Origin: Luminiphilus syltensis NOR5-1B
Lineage (GTDB): Bacteria > Pseudomonadota > Gammaproteobacteria > Pseudomonadales > Halieaceae
DNA length: 64,000 nt
Assembly (NCBI RefSeq): GCF_000158175.1
Contig: NZ_DS999411.1
Coordinates: 605,009-669,008, forward strand
Reading direction: 5' to 3'
Translations under genes and position numbers: made by a program
Notes under the pieces: model-generated
What the model was told of the DNA's origin: nothing
The model's input: the letters and a program-made list of their open reading frames with translations, nothing else
Databases searched by the model: none
Shown here: positions 1 through 9,988 of the stretch, piece after piece
How positions within the stretch are numbered: position 1 is the first letter of the stretch
Layout: every line of letters begins with the position of its first letter

Positions 1-40
1 CCCCTAAAATCAACTCGATCAGACCGAGTTCTTCGTTCAC
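1..40 (-). CDS. tolQ: TolQ, first codons only (cut by window edge)
   Basis: A GTG start at 38-40 (minus strand) opens a frame reading M-N-E-E-L-G-L-I-E-L-I-L-G and runs off the window. A GGGAG ribosome binding site lies about 8 bases upstream. The identification rests mainly on position: tolQ normally follows ybgC in gammaproteobacteria, and the short hydrophobic N-terminus fits. TolQ would be the inner-membrane proton channel subunit of the Tol-Pal system. Only 13 codons are visible. Confidence 0.6.
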   Translation of the reverse strand, partial: MNEELGLIELILG

Positions 41-54
41 AGGTTTCTCCCTTG

Positions 55-480
55 TTAGTCGCTGTCGCCCACCGACACCGCCCTGTTAAGTGTCCGGCGC
101 ATTTCCGCCGGCATGCGCCGTGCTACACCTTCTTCCCTCGCCACCGTGGCGATGGTCACCGTGCCCTCGGCGAGCACGGCGTCGTCATCGCGGCGAACAC
201 TCTGGTTAAAAACGACTTTCGCAGCACCGGCACTCACTATCGACGCCGTCACCTGAAGGCAATCATCGAGCCGAGCCGACTGTTTATAGTCGACACTCAC
301 TCCTGTGACCACAAACATCAGGTCATCATCGAGCAAAGCCGCCTTGTCGTAACCCAACGTACGCATAAACTCGGTTCGCGCTCGTTCGAAGTATTTCAGA
401 TAGTTAACGTAGTAGACGATGCCGCCCGCATCGGTATCTTCAATGTAGACCCTGACCGGCAGGGAAAATTCCCCCGTCAT
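55..480 (-). CDS. ybgC: Tol-Pal-associated acyl-CoA thioesterase YbgC (hot-dog fold)
   Basis: The 141-residue protein has the 4-hydroxybenzoyl-CoA-thioesterase-type signature near its N-terminus ([20 protein letters not shown], about residues 11-30), with the active-site Asp in DTDAGG. Length is normal for the family. YbgC hydrolyses acyl-CoA or acyl-ACP and is encoded with tolQRAB-pal. The start overlaps the ruvB stop by 4 bases (ATGA), so it is probably translationally coupled as the promoter-distal member of the ruv operon, with tolQ 14 bases further on. Confidence 0.93.
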   Translation of the reverse strand: MTGEFSLPVRVYIEDTDAGGIVYYVNYLKYFERARTEFMRTLGYDKAALLDDDLMFVVTGVSVDYKQSARLDDCLQVTASIVSAGAAKVVFNQSVRRDDDAVLAEGTVTIATVAREEGVARRMPAEMRRTLNRAVSVGDSD

Positions 481-1535
481 TCCGCCTCCCCATCGAGGGG
501 CTCCAGCGGCAGTGCAGCGGTGCCCGGGACCTCAGGAGGCCGCAAACCGAAGTGGGCATAGGCATTGCGGGTGACCATTCGGCCCCGCGGCGTTCGGATA
601 ATGTAACCCTGCTGTATCAAATAGGGTTCCAGCACATCTTCGAGGGTGCCTCGCTCCTCGGATAAGGCCGCGGCCAGACTGTCGATACCCACCGGCCCGC
701 CGTCGAATTTTTCAATCAGCATCAACAACAAACGCCGATCGAGGTGATCGAGACCCAGCTGATCGACATTGAGCATATCGAGAGCACGGGCTGCCACGTC
801 GGCGGTGATCGCTCCATCGGCCTTGACTTCGGCGTAGTCCCTGACGCGCCGGAGTAGTCGGTTGGCGATCCGGGGTGTGCCCCGGGCGCGACGTGCAATT
901 TCCCGGGCGCCCTGTTCATCAAGAGAAATCGACAAAATGGTCCCCGACCGCAGAACAATACGCGTCAAATCATCGACCTCATAAAATTCGAGGCGCTGTA
1001 CGATGCCAAAACGATCCCGAAGCGGCGACGTTAGCAAACCGGCCCGCGTCGTTGCACCCACCAGCGTGAAGGGCGGAAGGTCGAGCTTGATAGAGCGCGC
1101 CGCAGGCCCTTCACCAATCATAATATCGAGCTGGTAGTCCTCCATGGCGGGGTATAGCACCTCCTCCACATAGGGGCTAAGCCGGTGAATTTCATCGATG
1201 AAAAGCACGTCGCCCGGCTCAAGATTAGTCATCAATGCCGCAATATCACCGGCCTTCTCGAGTACGGGACCACTGGTGGTCTTCAGCGACACCCCCATTT
1301 CATGGGCGATAATGCTGGCCAGTGTGGTCTTACCCAGGCCGGGAGGGCCAAAAATCAGAGTGTGGTCCAATGGCTCCCCGCGCCCTTTCGCGGCGCTGAG
1401 GAAAATCTCCATCTGCTCCCGAACCACGCGCTGGCCGAGATAATCCGCGAGGGTCTTGGGTCGAATCGCCCGATCAACGGCCTCCTCGTTACTGCCCTCG
1501 GGGTTGGCCGCTATCAGCCGGTCTGTTTCTATCAC
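477..1535 (-). CDS. ruvB: Holliday junction branch migration ATPase RuvB
   Basis: This 352-residue AAA+ motor drives branch migration on RuvA-bound Holliday junctions. Visible motifs are Walker [10 protein letters not shown] (residues 63-71), Walker B DEIH (114-117), sensor motif GATTRAG (about 160-166) and an RDRFG motif near 173-177. The C-terminal winged helix contains a typical TPRGR. It overlaps ruvA upstream and ybgC downstream by 4 bases each, giving the canonical ruvC-ruvA-ruvB order. Length and motifs are complete. Confidence 0.98.
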   Translation of the reverse strand: MIETDRLIAANPEGSNEEAVDRAIRPKTLADYLGQRVVREQMEIFLSAAKGRGEPLDHTLIFGPPGLGKTTLASIIAHEMGVSLKTTSGPVLEKAGDIAALMTNLEPGDVLFIDEIHRLSPYVEEVLYPAMEDYQLDIMIGEGPAARSIKLDLPPFTLVGATTRAGLLTSPLRDRFGIVQRLEFYEVDDLTRIVLRSGTILSISLDEQGAREIARRARGTPRIANRLLRRVRDYAEVKADGAITADVAARALDMLNVDQLGLDHLDRRLLLMLIEKFDGGPVGIDSLAAALSEERGTLEDVLEPYLIQQGYIIRTPRGRMVTRNAYAHFGLRPPEVPGTAALPLEPLDGEAE

Positions 1536-2155
1536 CGCTGACTCCTCGGTGCTGCAGCCTGCAAAGCGCGACGAATAAGCTGTTCGCTGGATGCGCCTGA
1601 ATCATCCACCGAAGCCACCAATCGACTGGCATCCGCCAGTTTATACCCCAGCGCCACCAATGCCTGCTCGGCTTCTTCACGGGCATCGTCCGGAGCCGGA
1701 CCGGGGGCAACGCCAACCGTCGTCGCCATTTCCGGACTCAGTTCGCCCAGCCACTTACCCGCCTTATCCCGCATCTCCACAAGCAGGCGCTCAGCGGTTT
1801 TCTTGCCTACCCCGGGCAAGGCGACCAGCGACGCCACGTCATCACGCTGCAAACATCGGGAGAACTCCCGGGCGTCCATGCCCGACAGCAGGGTCAGCGC
1901 CAGACGCGGCCCTACCCCGCTGACCTTGATCAATTCGCGAAACAGGCGTCGATCCACCTCACTGACGAAACCGAACAGCTGCTGGGCATCCTCGCGCACC
2001 ACAAAATGGGTCACCAGACTGACTTCGGTGCCAATATCCGGTAATTGAAAGAGCGTCGTCATGGGCACCTGTATCTCGTAGCCGACACCGCCCACATCGA
2101 CAACAATCTCAGGGGGGTGTTTGGCGGCGAGAATCCCGCGGATACGACCAATCAT
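1532..2155 (-). CDS. ruvA: Holliday junction DNA-binding protein RuvA
   Basis: The 207-residue protein starts [10 protein letters not shown] and contains two helix-hairpin-helix motifs ([13 protein letters not shown] and [12 protein letters not shown]) and the C-terminal RuvB-binding domain ([13 protein letters not shown]). The frame stays open upstream, but the ATG at 2155 is preferred: it gives the standard family N-terminus and a 4-base ATGA overlap with ruvC. RuvA tetramers hold the four-way junction and load RuvB. Confidence 0.97.
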   Translation of the reverse strand: MIGRIRGILAAKHPPEIVVDVGGVGYEIQVPMTTLFQLPDIGTEVSLVTHFVVREDAQQLFGFVSEVDRRLFRELIKVSGVGPRLALTLLSGMDAREFSRCLQRDDVASLVALPGVGKKTAERLLVEMRDKAGKWLGELSPEMATTVGVAPGPAPDDAREEAEQALVALGYKLADASRLVASVDDSGASSEQLIRRALQAAAPRSQR

Positions 2156-2682
2156 CGGCGACCCTCGCGTAAACGTCGGCCCGCAGTGCGGGTCGCGGTG
2201 GTGCGCAACAGCGTGCTGCGTGTGTGGATATGACATAAGGCAGCAGCCAATGCATCGGCCGCATCCTCCGCCGGCGTCGCCGGGAGCTGCAGTAGCCGCG
2301 TCACCATATGCTGTACCTGTTGTTTATCGGCGCCACCGGTTCCCACAACGGCCTGCTTGATCTGGCGCGCCGAATACTCGTGCACCGCCATATCACGCTG
2401 GACACAAGCCACCATGGCAGCACCACGGGCCTGACCAAGCTTCAGTGCGGAACCCGCATTATGGGCCATGAAAACCTGCTCGATGGAGAGTTCGGTCGGC
2501 TGATATTCATCAATCAACTCGTTCAGCGAGGCAAACAAAACCCCCAGCCGGGTCGCCAATTCGGCCTCCACGGGTAACCGAATGACACCGCTGGTGACAT
2601 AGGTCGAGCGGCCGGATACCAAACGAATGATTCCAAATCCGGTTTTTCGTGAGCCGGGATCAATCCCGAGTATGACTGTCAT
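2152..2682 (-). CDS. ruvC: Holliday junction resolvase RuvC
   Basis: The 176-residue RNase H-fold nuclease has all four expected acidic residues: D8 in GIDPGS, E68 in ELSIEQ, and D140 and D143 in AEDAADALA. It cuts Holliday junctions symmetrically with RuvAB. It is the first of the three ruv genes and lies 64 bases downstream of yebC, a common gammaproteobacterial order. The C-terminus is rich in Arg. Confidence 0.97.
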   Translation of the reverse strand: MTVILGIDPGSRKTGFGIIRLVSGRSTYVTSGVIRLPVEAELATRLGVLFASLNELIDEYQPTELSIEQVFMAHNAGSALKLGQARGAAMVACVQRDMAVHEYSARQIKQAVVGTGGADKQQVQHMVTRLLQLPATPAEDAADALAAALCHIHTRSTLLRTTATRTAGRRLREGRR

Positions 2683-2746
2683 GGTCGCGCCGGTTGCATG
2701 GCCACATTCTGACGCAAAGAAGCCCTCACGTCATGCGCGCCGGTGA

Positions 2747-3490
2747 TCACAACGCGTCCAGCACCTCGTCGGGGATATCAGCATTGGTATAGACGTTCTG
2801 AACGTCGTCGAGATCCTCGAGCATGTCAACCAGCCCGATCACGGTCTCAGCACCTGACACATCCACGGGCACCGTCGTGCTGGGAATCATCGTGACCTCG
2901 GCGTTGGCGGGCTCAAGACCGGACTCGACCAGCGCCGCCTTTACCGCGCCGACGTCTTCCCAGGGGGTGGTGACGTCGAAGGAACCATCGTCGTGGCCCT
3001 CAATATCCTCGGCACCGGCTTCCAGTGCCACCTCCATCAATTGCTCTTCGTCGACACCCGGTGCAAAGCTAATCGAACCCTTGCGCTCAAAAAGATACGC
3101 TACCGAGCCATCGGTGCCGAGATTGCCGCCCCTTTTGGAGAACGCGTGACGCACCTCGGCCACGGTCCGATTGCGATTGTCGGTCATCGCCTCAATGAGA
3201 ACCGCAACTCCACCGGCGGCATAGCCCTCGTAGGTCAGCTCTTCCATGTTTTCGCTGTCGGTATTGCCGGCGCCCCGGTCAATCGCACGATCGATGGTAT
3301 CCCGGGTCATATTGGCCCCGAGCGCCTTGTCCACCGCCGCGCGCAGCCGCGGGTTATCCTCCACCAGCGGACCGCCCTGCTTGGCGGAAACCACGAGTTC
3401 ACGAATAAGCTTGGTAAACAGCTTCCCGCGCTTGGCATCCTGGGCCGATTTTCGGTGCTTGATATTCGCCCATTTACTGTGACCTGCCAC
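2747..3490 (-). CDS. yebC: YebC/PmpR/TACO1 family protein
   Basis: The 247-residue protein begins [14 protein letters not shown], the family hallmark, and has the conserved Lys-rich N-terminal domain and central [11 protein letters not shown] segment. Members have been described as DNA-binding regulators and, more recently, as factors that help ribosomes through difficult proline-containing stretches; the sequence does not decide between these. It sits between aspS (11 bases) and ruvC in a shared minus-strand operon. Confidence 0.95.
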   Translation of the reverse strand: MAGHSKWANIKHRKSAQDAKRGKLFTKLIRELVVSAKQGGPLVEDNPRLRAAVDKALGANMTRDTIDRAIDRGAGNTDSENMEELTYEGYAAGGVAVLIEAMTDNRNRTVAEVRHAFSKRGGNLGTDGSVAYLFERKGSISFAPGVDEEQLMEVALEAGAEDIEGHDDGSFDVTTPWEDVGAVKAALVESGLEPANAEVTMIPSTTVPVDVSGAETVIGLVDMLEDLDDVQNVYTNADIPDEVLDAL

Positions 3491-3501
3491 GTATCCCTCC
3501 C

Positions 3502-5292
3502 TCAGGCGTTACTGTCGTCGGCCGGCTTCTTGTCAGACCCGCGCAAACGAATATTGAGTTCCTTGAGCTGCGCTGGAGAGACCTCTCCCGGCGCATCGGT
3601 CATCACGCAGTGAGCAGACTGGGTCTTGGGAAAAGCGATCACGTCGCGAATCGAATGGCCGCCCACCATCAGGGTAATCAGCCGGTCCAGACCAAAAGCC
3701 AGCCCGCCATGGGGTGGCGCTCCGTACTGCAGTGCCGACAGCAGGAAGCCGAACTTCTCCTCCGCCTCTTCCGGGCCAATCCCGAGCAGATCAAATACCG
3801 CCTGCTGCATGACCTGATCGTGGATACGGATACTGCCCCCGCCAATCTCACTGCCGTTCAGCACCATGTCGTAGGCTCTGGACAGGGCGTTGGCGGGATC
3901 CGCCTTGAGGGTTTCCACATCGCACGCCGGCGCGGTAAAGGGATGGTGCAGTGGGGTCAGATCACCGTCCGCGTCGTTTTCAAACATGGGGAAATCCACC
4001 ACCCACAATGGTTTCCAGTCATCGCTCACACGACCGAGGTCCTCAGCGACCTTGATGCGCAGTGCACCCAGAGCTTCATTGACCACCCGGGCCTTGTCGG
4101 CACCAAAGAAGATGATATCGCCATCGGCGGCACCGAGCCGCTCAAGTAGCTGCTCTACCACGGCATCGGGCATGAACTTGAGGATGGGTGACTGCAGACC
4201 ACTCACCCCTGCGGCGCGGTCGTTGACCTTGACCCAGGCCAGGCCGCGGGCACCATATATACTGACGAATTTGGTGTAGCCATCGATGTCCTTGCGACTC
4301 AGGGTGGCGCCACCCGGGACGCAAAGCGCTGCCACGCGACCCTCGGGGTCCTTTGCAGGACCGCTGAATACCTTGAAGTCGACCTCCTGCATCAGGTCTG
4401 AAATCGATACCAGCTCGAGATCGATACGCAGGTCAGGCTTGTCCGATCCGTACCGGTCCATGGCCTCGTGCCAGCTCATATGTGGAAAATCCGGGAGGGT
4501 GACGCCCAAGTGATCCTGGAACAGCGACTTGACCATGCGCTCGGTGATATCCATGACATCGCGCTCTTCGAGAAACGACGTCTCGATATCGATCTGGGTG
4601 AACTCTGGCTGTCGATCAGCCCTTAAGTCTTCATCGCGGAAGCATCGGGCAATCTGGTAGTAACGATCAAAACCCGCCACCATGAGCAACTGCTTGAACA
4701 ATTGCGGTGATTGCGGCAGGGCAAAGAATTCACCGGGGTGTGTGCGGCTGGGCACCAGATAATCCCTGGCGCCTTCCGGTGTGGCCCGAGTCAGAATGGG
4801 GGTCTCTATGTCCAGAAAACCCTCCCCCTCGAGGAAGGCTCTCACGCCGTAGGTAATCTTGGACCGTGCGATGAGATTGGACTGCATCTCGGGGCGCCGA
4901 AGGTCCATATAGCGATACTTAAGCCGAACGTCTTCGCCGACACTGGTATGCGCATCCAGCTGAAACGGAGGGGTGACCGCCTCGTTAAGAATTTCAAGGG
5001 ACTTCCCCAAAACCTCGATCGCACCTGTCGCCATGGCGGGATTCACGGTTTCCGGGCTACGAGCCCGAACGCGGCCAGTAATTTTCAGGACGTACTCGGG
5101 TCTTACCCGGTCAGCGCGCTCGAAATGCTCCTCGGTATCGGGGTCAAACACCACCTGGACGATGCCCTCACGATCCCGCATGTCGAGAAAGATGACCCCG
5201 CCGTGATCCCGACGGCGGTCAACCCAGCCGCATAGGGTGATGGTTTGGTCGATCAATGACTCATCGATAGAGCCGCAATAATGGGTGCGCAT
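3502..5292 (-). CDS. aspS: Aspartyl-tRNA synthetase
   Basis: This 596-residue class IIb synthetase has the N-terminal OB anticodon-binding domain ([14 protein letters not shown]), motif 2 ([18 protein letters not shown]), the bacterial GAD insert and motif 3 ([10 protein letters not shown]). The open frame extends 53 codons upstream with Arg/Pro-rich sequence unlike AspRS, so the ATG at 5292 ([10 protein letters not shown]) is chosen, which gives the usual bacterial length. It lies 34 bases after the small zinc-ribbon gene and 11 bases before yebC. Confidence 0.97.
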   Translation of the reverse strand: MRTHYCGSIDESLIDQTITLCGWVDRRRDHGGVIFLDMRDREGIVQVVFDPDTEEHFERADRVRPEYVLKITGRVRARSPETVNPAMATGAIEVLGKSLEILNEAVTPPFQLDAHTSVGEDVRLKYRYMDLRRPEMQSNLIARSKITYGVRAFLEGEGFLDIETPILTRATPEGARDYLVPSRTHPGEFFALPQSPQLFKQLLMVAGFDRYYQIARCFRDEDLRADRQPEFTQIDIETSFLEERDVMDITERMVKSLFQDHLGVTLPDFPHMSWHEAMDRYGSDKPDLRIDLELVSISDLMQEVDFKVFSGPAKDPEGRVAALCVPGGATLSRKDIDGYTKFVSIYGARGLAWVKVNDRAAGVSGLQSPILKFMPDAVVEQLLERLGAADGDIIFFGADKARVVNEALGALRIKVAEDLGRVSDDWKPLWVVDFPMFENDADGDLTPLHHPFTAPACDVETLKADPANALSRAYDMVLNGSEIGGGSIRIHDQVMQQAVFDLLGIGPEEAEEKFGFLLSALQYGAPPHGGLAFGLDRLITLMVGGHSIRDVIAFPKTQSAHCVMTDAPGEVSPAQLKELNIRLRGSDKKPADDSNA

Positions 5293-5326
5293 GGTTATCC
5301 GCTGTCCGTTCAGAATGGCTGTTGTT

Positions 5327-5647
5327 TCAGGAGGAGCTTTTCGCCGTCGCCGCGGCATCCGCCCCGGGCTTTTTGGCTGCACCTTCCGTCGAACCGGCCG
5401 ACTTCTCGGCGGTATTGGTTTTGGCACCGTCTGCGCCTTTTTCACCGGCAAGATTTTTCTTGTTGCCGGTCTTAAAATCGGTTTCGTACCAACCGCCGCC
5501 TTTAAGCCTGAATACCGGGGCGCTGATCCGTTTCTTCAGGGCCTGCGCTCCGCATTCCGGACACTCGGTCAGCGCGGCGTCAGCAACTTTCTGGATGGCT
5601 TCCAGTGAATGGTGGCACTGGCCGCATTGATACTCATAAATAGGCAC
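5327..5647 (-). CDS. FmdB-family small zinc-ribbon protein
   Basis: The 106-residue protein starts at GTG ([10 protein letters not shown]) with a GAGGAG ribosome binding site 8-9 bases upstream. Residues 1-45 form a CxxC...CxxC zinc ribbon of the FmdB/CxxC_CxxC_SSSS type. The remainder is low-complexity, rich in Lys, Ala, Gly and Ser, and probably disordered. Such genes often precede aspS in gammaproteobacteria. The function is not established; a regulatory or translation-linked role is only guessed from position. Confidence 0.85.
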   Translation of the reverse strand: MPIYEYQCGQCHHSLEAIQKVADAALTECPECGAQALKKRISAPVFRLKGGGWYETDFKTGNKKNLAGEKGADGAKTNTAEKSAGSTEGAAKKPGADAAATAKSSS

Positions 5648-5998
5648 GGTCTGGGACTCCTCAAAACACCCATGGGGGCTTCTAGAAATGAGGCGCGTCA
5701 GGGTGAAAAACAAGGGGCCGGAGACTACCCCAAAGCCCGGGCCGAATAAAGTAGTAGTAATGTAAAGGGGCGGCGTCGCTAAACGGCGACTATTGTTGTG
5801 TTTACCGGTCTGGCGGCGGGATCTCGAAGTCGAAGAATCAGAAAATTTCGGGGACAGGAGGGATAGCAATGAGGCCAGACACCGACCTCAACGGCGGGGA
5901 ACGAAGTACCGGGCCCTCTCTACACATACTTCTCTAAACGACTACGCGTAACTAGCGGGCCCGGCGAAAACCGACCTGAAGTGGCCGGTGATCTGCGA
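5648..5998. other. Intergenic region, no gene recognised
   Basis: About 350 bases separate the HU-type gene from the fmdB/aspS operon. No convincing reading frame is present: the FmdB frame stays open upstream but lacks family-like sequence. A small hairpin with arms GTCGC/GCGAC lies at 5775-5790. The operon promoter must lie here, but no strong -35/-10 pair was identified. Confidence 0.5.
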
Positions 5999-6418
5999 TC
6001 AGGAGTTAGCGAACTCCTTCATTTTCTTCAGCGGCCGAATTTTAACCGCAGTGCTGGCGGGCTTGGCCTTGAACATGGTCTCCTCGCCGGTAAACGGGTT
6101 AATACCCTTGCGTGCTTTAACAGCAGGCTTGCGTACTGTGGTGACCTTCATCAGACCCGGCAATGTAAACTCGCCCACTGCGCGCTTCTTGATGCTGCCC
6201 TGGATCAGGCTTTCCAGCTCACCGAGAACATCACCGACCTGCTTTTTGTTCAGGCCCGTGCTCTCTGCAATCGACCCGACAATCTGGGTCTTAGTCATCT
6301 TTTCACGGATCGCCTTCACTTTTACTGGCGCCGCCGCTGCCTTCTTGGCGGGTGCTTTTTTGGCCGCTGCTTTTTTCTTGGCGGGTGCTTTCTTCGCTAC
6401 TTTCTTTTTCGTTGCCAT
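5999..6418 (-). CDS. HU/IHF-type nucleoid protein with Lys/Ala-rich N-terminal tail
   Basis: Residues 1-36 of 139 are almost only Lys, Ala, Pro and Val (repeated PAKK/AKK units), like eukaryotic H1 or AlgP tails. Residues about 40-139 form an HU-like domain: MTKTQIVGSIAE at the start, then PGLMKVTTVRKPAVKARKG leading to the DNA-binding arm with NPFTGE. The tail should add nonspecific DNA binding or compaction. Canonical HU is about 90 residues, so the tail accounts for the extra length. It is monocistronic and divergent from proS, with a good sigma70-like promoter upstream. Confidence 0.88.
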   Translation of the reverse strand: MATKKKVAKKAPAKKKAAAKKAPAKKAAAAPVKVKAIREKMTKTQIVGSIAESTGLNKKQVGDVLGELESLIQGSIKKRAVGEFTLPGLMKVTTVRKPAVKARKGINPFTGEETMFKAKPASTAVKIRPLKKMKEFANS

Positions 6419-6505
6419 GCGCTATCTCACCTTGTTTGGGTTGCCCGAAGATTGTCAACCGTCGGAACGTGCCTAAACCACTGCCATTTCCGTACAGTTC
6501 GAGCG

Positions 6506-6534
6506 ATTAAAAACCACTCAACACTATAAAACAA
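6506..6534 (-). promoter_or_regulatory. Candidate sigma70 promoter of the HU-type gene
   Basis: On the minus strand, TTGTTT (6529-6534), a 17-base spacer and TTTAAT (6506-6511) precede the HU-type start by about 90 bases in an AT-rich stretch. This matches the -35/-10 geometry well. Confidence 0.55.
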
Positions 6535-6670
6535 GGGTTTTTTGCCAGTTAACAACAAAAAATCGCTATTTTTATAGCTTTTCACGGTTCTTAAATCAAA
6601 GCGGCAAGGTTTCTGGCCGCCAGAGTGGAACGGCGATTAGAATAGAGCATTCCCATTTATGGAGCTCTCC

Positions 6671-8353
6671 ATGCGCGCGTCTCAGTTTCCACTCTTCACT
6701 CTGAAAGAAACGCCTTCCGATGCTGAAATTATCAGCCACCAGCTGATGCTGCGGGCGGGAATGATTCGTCGCATTGCCGCAGGAATTTATACATGGATGC
6801 CACTCGGACTCAGAGTGTTGCGCCGGGTTGAAGCGGTGGTGCGGGAAGAAATGAATAACGCAGGGGCGCTCGAAATTACCATGCCAGTGGTGCAACCCGC
6901 GGAACTCTGGCAGGAGTCTGGCCGGTGGGAGCAGTATGGACCGGAGCTTGCCCGACTGCGGGATCGCCACGACCGGGAGTTCTGCCTGGGACCGACTCAT
7001 GAGGAGGTGGTGTCAGCGCTCGCCCGCAGTGAGATCAAGAGTTACAAGCAATTACCCCTGAATCTTTACCAGATACAAACCAAGTTCAGGGACGAAGTGC
7101 GCCCTCGTTTCGGTGTTATGCGCTCCCGCGAATTCATCATGAAGGACGCCTACTCTTTCCACGTCGACCAGGCATCGCAGGAGGAAACCTACTGGCGCAT
7201 GCACGACGCCTATAGCCGCATCTTCAATCGCCTGTCCCTCGCGTTCAGGCCGGTGGAAGCGGACACGGGGTCGATTGGTGGTAACCACTCCCATGAGTTC
7301 CACGTCCTCGCCGACTCGGGAGAAGATGCCATCGCCTTTTCTGACACCAGCAGCTACGCGGCGAATGTCGAACTCGCACCCACCATGCCCGCGGCAGAGC
7401 CGGTGGCTGATGCCAGTGAGGCACTGGAAAAAATCGCGACGCCCAATGTCACGACCATCGCACAACTGGTGGATGCCCATCACTTACCGATGGAGCAGAC
7501 CGTCAAAACGCTGTTGGTTGCCGGCGAAGCCGAGGGGGAGTTGATTGCCCTGGTCGTACGGGGCGATCACCGGCTCAACGATATCAAGGCGGAGAAGATA
7601 CCCGGTGTTGCGGAGCCACTATTGATGGCCGAGGAAGCAGTCGTCCGCGCCCGCGCAGGCGCCGGATTTGGCTCGCTAGGGCCGGTGGACCTCGACACCC
7701 GCATCATTGTGGATTACGCCGCCGCTGCGCTCGCCAGCTTCGCCTGTGGCGCGAATGAGGACGGCTTCCATCTGACAGGAGCTCATTGGAACCGCGATGT
7801 GGGTAACTTCGAAACCGCCGATCTGCGCGAAGTCGTTGCCGGTGATCCCAGCCCCTGCGGAGAGGGCAGCCTGGAAATCTGCCGGGGCATCGAGGTCGGC
7901 CATATTTTCCAGCTTGGCACCAAATACAGCGAAGCCATGGGGGCCGAAGTGCTCGATGAAAACGGCAAGAGTACCGCGATGGCGATGGGGTGTTATGGCA
8001 TCGGGATCACACGGATTGTTGCCGCCGCGATCGAGCAGAATAACGACGACAACGGGATTATATGGCCCGTCAGTATGGCGCCCTTCACCGTCGCCCTGGT
8101 GCCGCTCAATATGGGTAAATCCCAAGCCGTCGCGGACGCCACGGAAGATCTCTACAGCGCGTGTGTCGAAGCGGGAATTGATGTCTTTATGGATGATCGG
8201 GATCAACGTCCCGGCGTCAAGTTTGCCGAGATGGAGCTCATAGCATCCCCGTTCGAGTCACCATTGGCGATCGCTCGCTCAAGAAAGGGTGGTGGAGATA
8301 CAGCGCCCGTTCGGATAGTATTAGCAGTAACACCCCCCTGGCAGAAGCCCTAG
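6671..8353 (+). CDS. proS: Prolyl-tRNA synthetase, C-terminus frameshifted
   Basis: The protein is a bacterial-type ProRS: catalytic core with motif 2 ([22 protein letters not shown]), the editing (INS/YbaK-like) insertion in the middle and an anticodon-binding domain at the end. The ATG at 6671 (MRASQFPLF) is preferred over 6659 because GGAG lies 6 bases upstream. After MELI (8231-8242) the frame leaves the family sequence and stops at 8353. Inserting one base near 8243 restores [16 protein letters not shown] and continues to a stop at 8383-8385, giving about 571 residues. The gene is essential, so a sequencing or assembly error is more likely than real loss. Confidence 0.93.
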   Translation: MRASQFPLFTLKETPSDAEIISHQLMLRAGMIRRIAAGIYTWMPLGLRVLRRVEAVVREEMNNAGALEITMPVVQPAELWQESGRWEQYGPELARLRDRHDREFCLGPTHEEVVSALARSEIKSYKQLPLNLYQIQTKFRDEVRPRFGVMRSREFIMKDAYSFHVDQASQEETYWRMHDAYSRIFNRLSLAFRPVEADTGSIGGNHSHEFHVLADSGEDAIAFSDTSSYAANVELAPTMPAAEPVADASEALEKIATPNVTTIAQLVDAHHLPMEQTVKTLLVAGEAEGELIALVVRGDHRLNDIKAEKIPGVAEPLLMAEEAVVRARAGAGFGSLGPVDLDTRIIVDYAAAALASFACGANEDGFHLTGAHWNRDVGNFETADLREVVAGDPSPCGEGSLEICRGIEVGHIFQLGTKYSEAMGAEVLDENGKSTAMAMGCYGIGITRIVAAAIEQNNDDNGIIWPVSMAPFTVALVPLNMGKSQAVADATEDLYSACVEAGIDVFMDDRDQRPGVKFAEMELIASPFESPLAIARSRKGGGDTAPVRIVLAVTPPWQKP

Positions 8354-8387
8354 TGACGATCAAGGACTTACTGGCCGACGGCTGAGC

Positions 8388-9008
8388 ATGGTCAGCTTCG
8401 CTCTCAAACACGGCCTGCGACAGCGCCCGGGGACGCTGCTGCTGTTCTTTTTAGGCCAGTGGCTCCTCGGGCTTGCACAGGCGCAGCCAGAACCGATCGA
8501 TGACCGCGCCGCCCTGCGCGAATTTCTGAGTCACACCATCCGCGATGCGAACAGCTTTGAGGATCGCTTTGACGCAGAAGTCTGGCTGCTTGATATGCAA
8601 AATCGCCTGACCCCCTTTATCGACACCCCCGAGGAGCGATTGGCGCTGCTTCGCGAGGTGCACCACGCGGCAACGCAAAGTGAATTGCCACCCGAGCTGG
8701 TCCTCGCGGTCATCGAAGTCGAGAGCAGCTTCGATCGATTTGCCATTTCACGGGTGGGCGCACAAGGCCTTATGCAGGTCATGCCCTTTTGGAAAAATGA
8801 AATTGGTCGCGATGACGATAACCTGACGCAAACCACCACTAATCTCAATTATGGCTGCCGAATCCTGCAATACTATCTGCAGCGGGAGTCGGGCAACCTG
8901 CGCCGGGCACTCGCCGCCTACAATGGCTCGCTGGGCAGTCATCGATACAGTGATAAGGTATACCGCGCCTGGGCGAATCGGTGGCGGACCCTGCCGCTGG
9001 ATTGGTAG
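8388..9008 (+). CDS. Lytic transglycosylase, SLT (Slt70-like) domain
   Basis: The 206-residue secreted protein has an N-terminal signal-like hydrophobic segment ending near residue 28 (LGLAQAQ). Its single SLT domain shows the catalytic Glu in VIEVESSFD, then GAQGLMQVMP, NLNYGCRIL and ALAAYNGSLG, the family motifs. It would cleave peptidoglycan glycan strands to 1,6-anhydro-muropeptides. It begins 2 bases after the restored proS stop and overlaps the next gene by 28 bases, suggesting co-transcription with proS. Confidence 0.9.
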   Translation: MVSFALKHGLRQRPGTLLLFFLGQWLLGLAQAQPEPIDDRAALREFLSHTIRDANSFEDRFDAEVWLLDMQNRLTPFIDTPEERLALLREVHHAATQSELPPELVLAVIEVESSFDRFAISRVGAQGLMQVMPFWKNEIGRDDDNLTQTTTNLNYGCRILQYYLQRESGNLRRALAAYNGSLGSHRYSDKVYRAWANRWRTLPLDW

Positions 9009-9901
9009 CGCCACTACTAACAACGAACCAAGACTCGACGGAGCAGAGTGAGGGGCAGTTTTTGGTCGATCTCAAAACACTGAATCGATGGAACGTTGAT
9101 CTGGCCCGGGTCATTGAAACTCTGGGTACCGACGATTTCTTCCCGACGCTTTTTGAGGCGCTGCGGACTCAGGTGAAGCTGTCCTACCCCCAGGCCTGGC
9201 TATACCATCGTGATCTGCCACCACAGATTCTCAGTCATGACATTCCCAAGCGGGCAGTAAAACTGCAGATTGATCGCTACCTGGAGGGACCTTATCAGGA
9301 AGACCCCTTCTACCAGACTTCGATCGCGAGTCCGCGCAGCCATATCTACCGCCTGGGTACCCTGACCTCAGGCAAACTACCTGACTCGGGTTACTACCGC
9401 GACTACTATCAGGACACGGATACCGTCGACGAGGTCATGTTTCTGTCGCGCCTCGATGGCGGTAGCGTGACCAATCTCTGTGTGATGCGGCTCCCCCAGC
9501 AGGGGCCGTTCACCCAGGACGAATACGACCTGCTCTACGCACTCGCCGAGCCCGTTGCCGCAGTGATAAAGTCGCACTGTCTGCGCGATGATTTTGCGGT
9601 TCGCAACCTCCTTAAGCCGGGCATTGACCACCAGATTGACATCGCCTTCAGTTCTTTCGGTGCTTCTTACGTCAGCGGGAGAGAGCGGGAGGTGCTGGAG
9701 CTGATGCTACGCGGTTATGGCACCGCGACTTCCGCTGAGCGCCTGGGCATTTCAGTCGAAACCGTACGCCGACACCGCAAGTCCATTTACGGCAAGCTCG
9801 ATGTAAATTCCCAGGCGGATCTGTTCTCACTATTTATCAATACCATGCCGTTTATCGGCCAGGCCGGAGGCGAGGACCCACTGAAAATCTACATGGGTTG
9901 A
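8981..9901 (+). CDS. LuxR/FixJ-type HTH transcriptional regulator
   Basis: The 306-residue protein ends in a LuxR-type helix-turn-helix (GREREVLELMLRGYGTATSA, then ERLGISVETVRRHRKSIYGK, about residues 228-275). The N-terminal ~200 residues look like a GAF- or PAS-like sensory domain; no phosphoacceptor receiver signature was seen. The ATG at 8981 overlaps the upstream gene by 28 bases; a TTG at 9062 preceded by GAGGGG is an alternative start. It lies 87 bases before a glutamine-synthetase-like gene that it may regulate, which is inference from adjacency. Confidence 0.85.
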   Translation: MADPAAGLVAPLLTTNQDSTEQSEGQFLVDLKTLNRWNVDLARVIETLGTDDFFPTLFEALRTQVKLSYPQAWLYHRDLPPQILSHDIPKRAVKLQIDRYLEGPYQEDPFYQTSIASPRSHIYRLGTLTSGKLPDSGYYRDYYQDTDTVDEVMFLSRLDGGSVTNLCVMRLPQQGPFTQDEYDLLYALAEPVAAVIKSHCLRDDFAVRNLLKPGIDHQIDIAFSSFGASYVSGREREVLELMLRGYGTATSAERLGISVETVRRHRKSIYGKLDVNSQADLFSLFINTMPFIGQAGGEDPLKIYMG

Positions 9902-9988
9902 GCCCCGGCCGTGCCCCATTCAGGGCATTGTCCTGCGGCTCCCCCACGCCCAGAATAGGAAGGTTATTCTATCCCCGGTATTCGTCCT

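Noticed and set aside
2156-2236. Longer RuvA start
   Set aside because: The extra residues are His/Arg-rich and overlap ruvC coding; MIGRIRG is the standard RuvA start.
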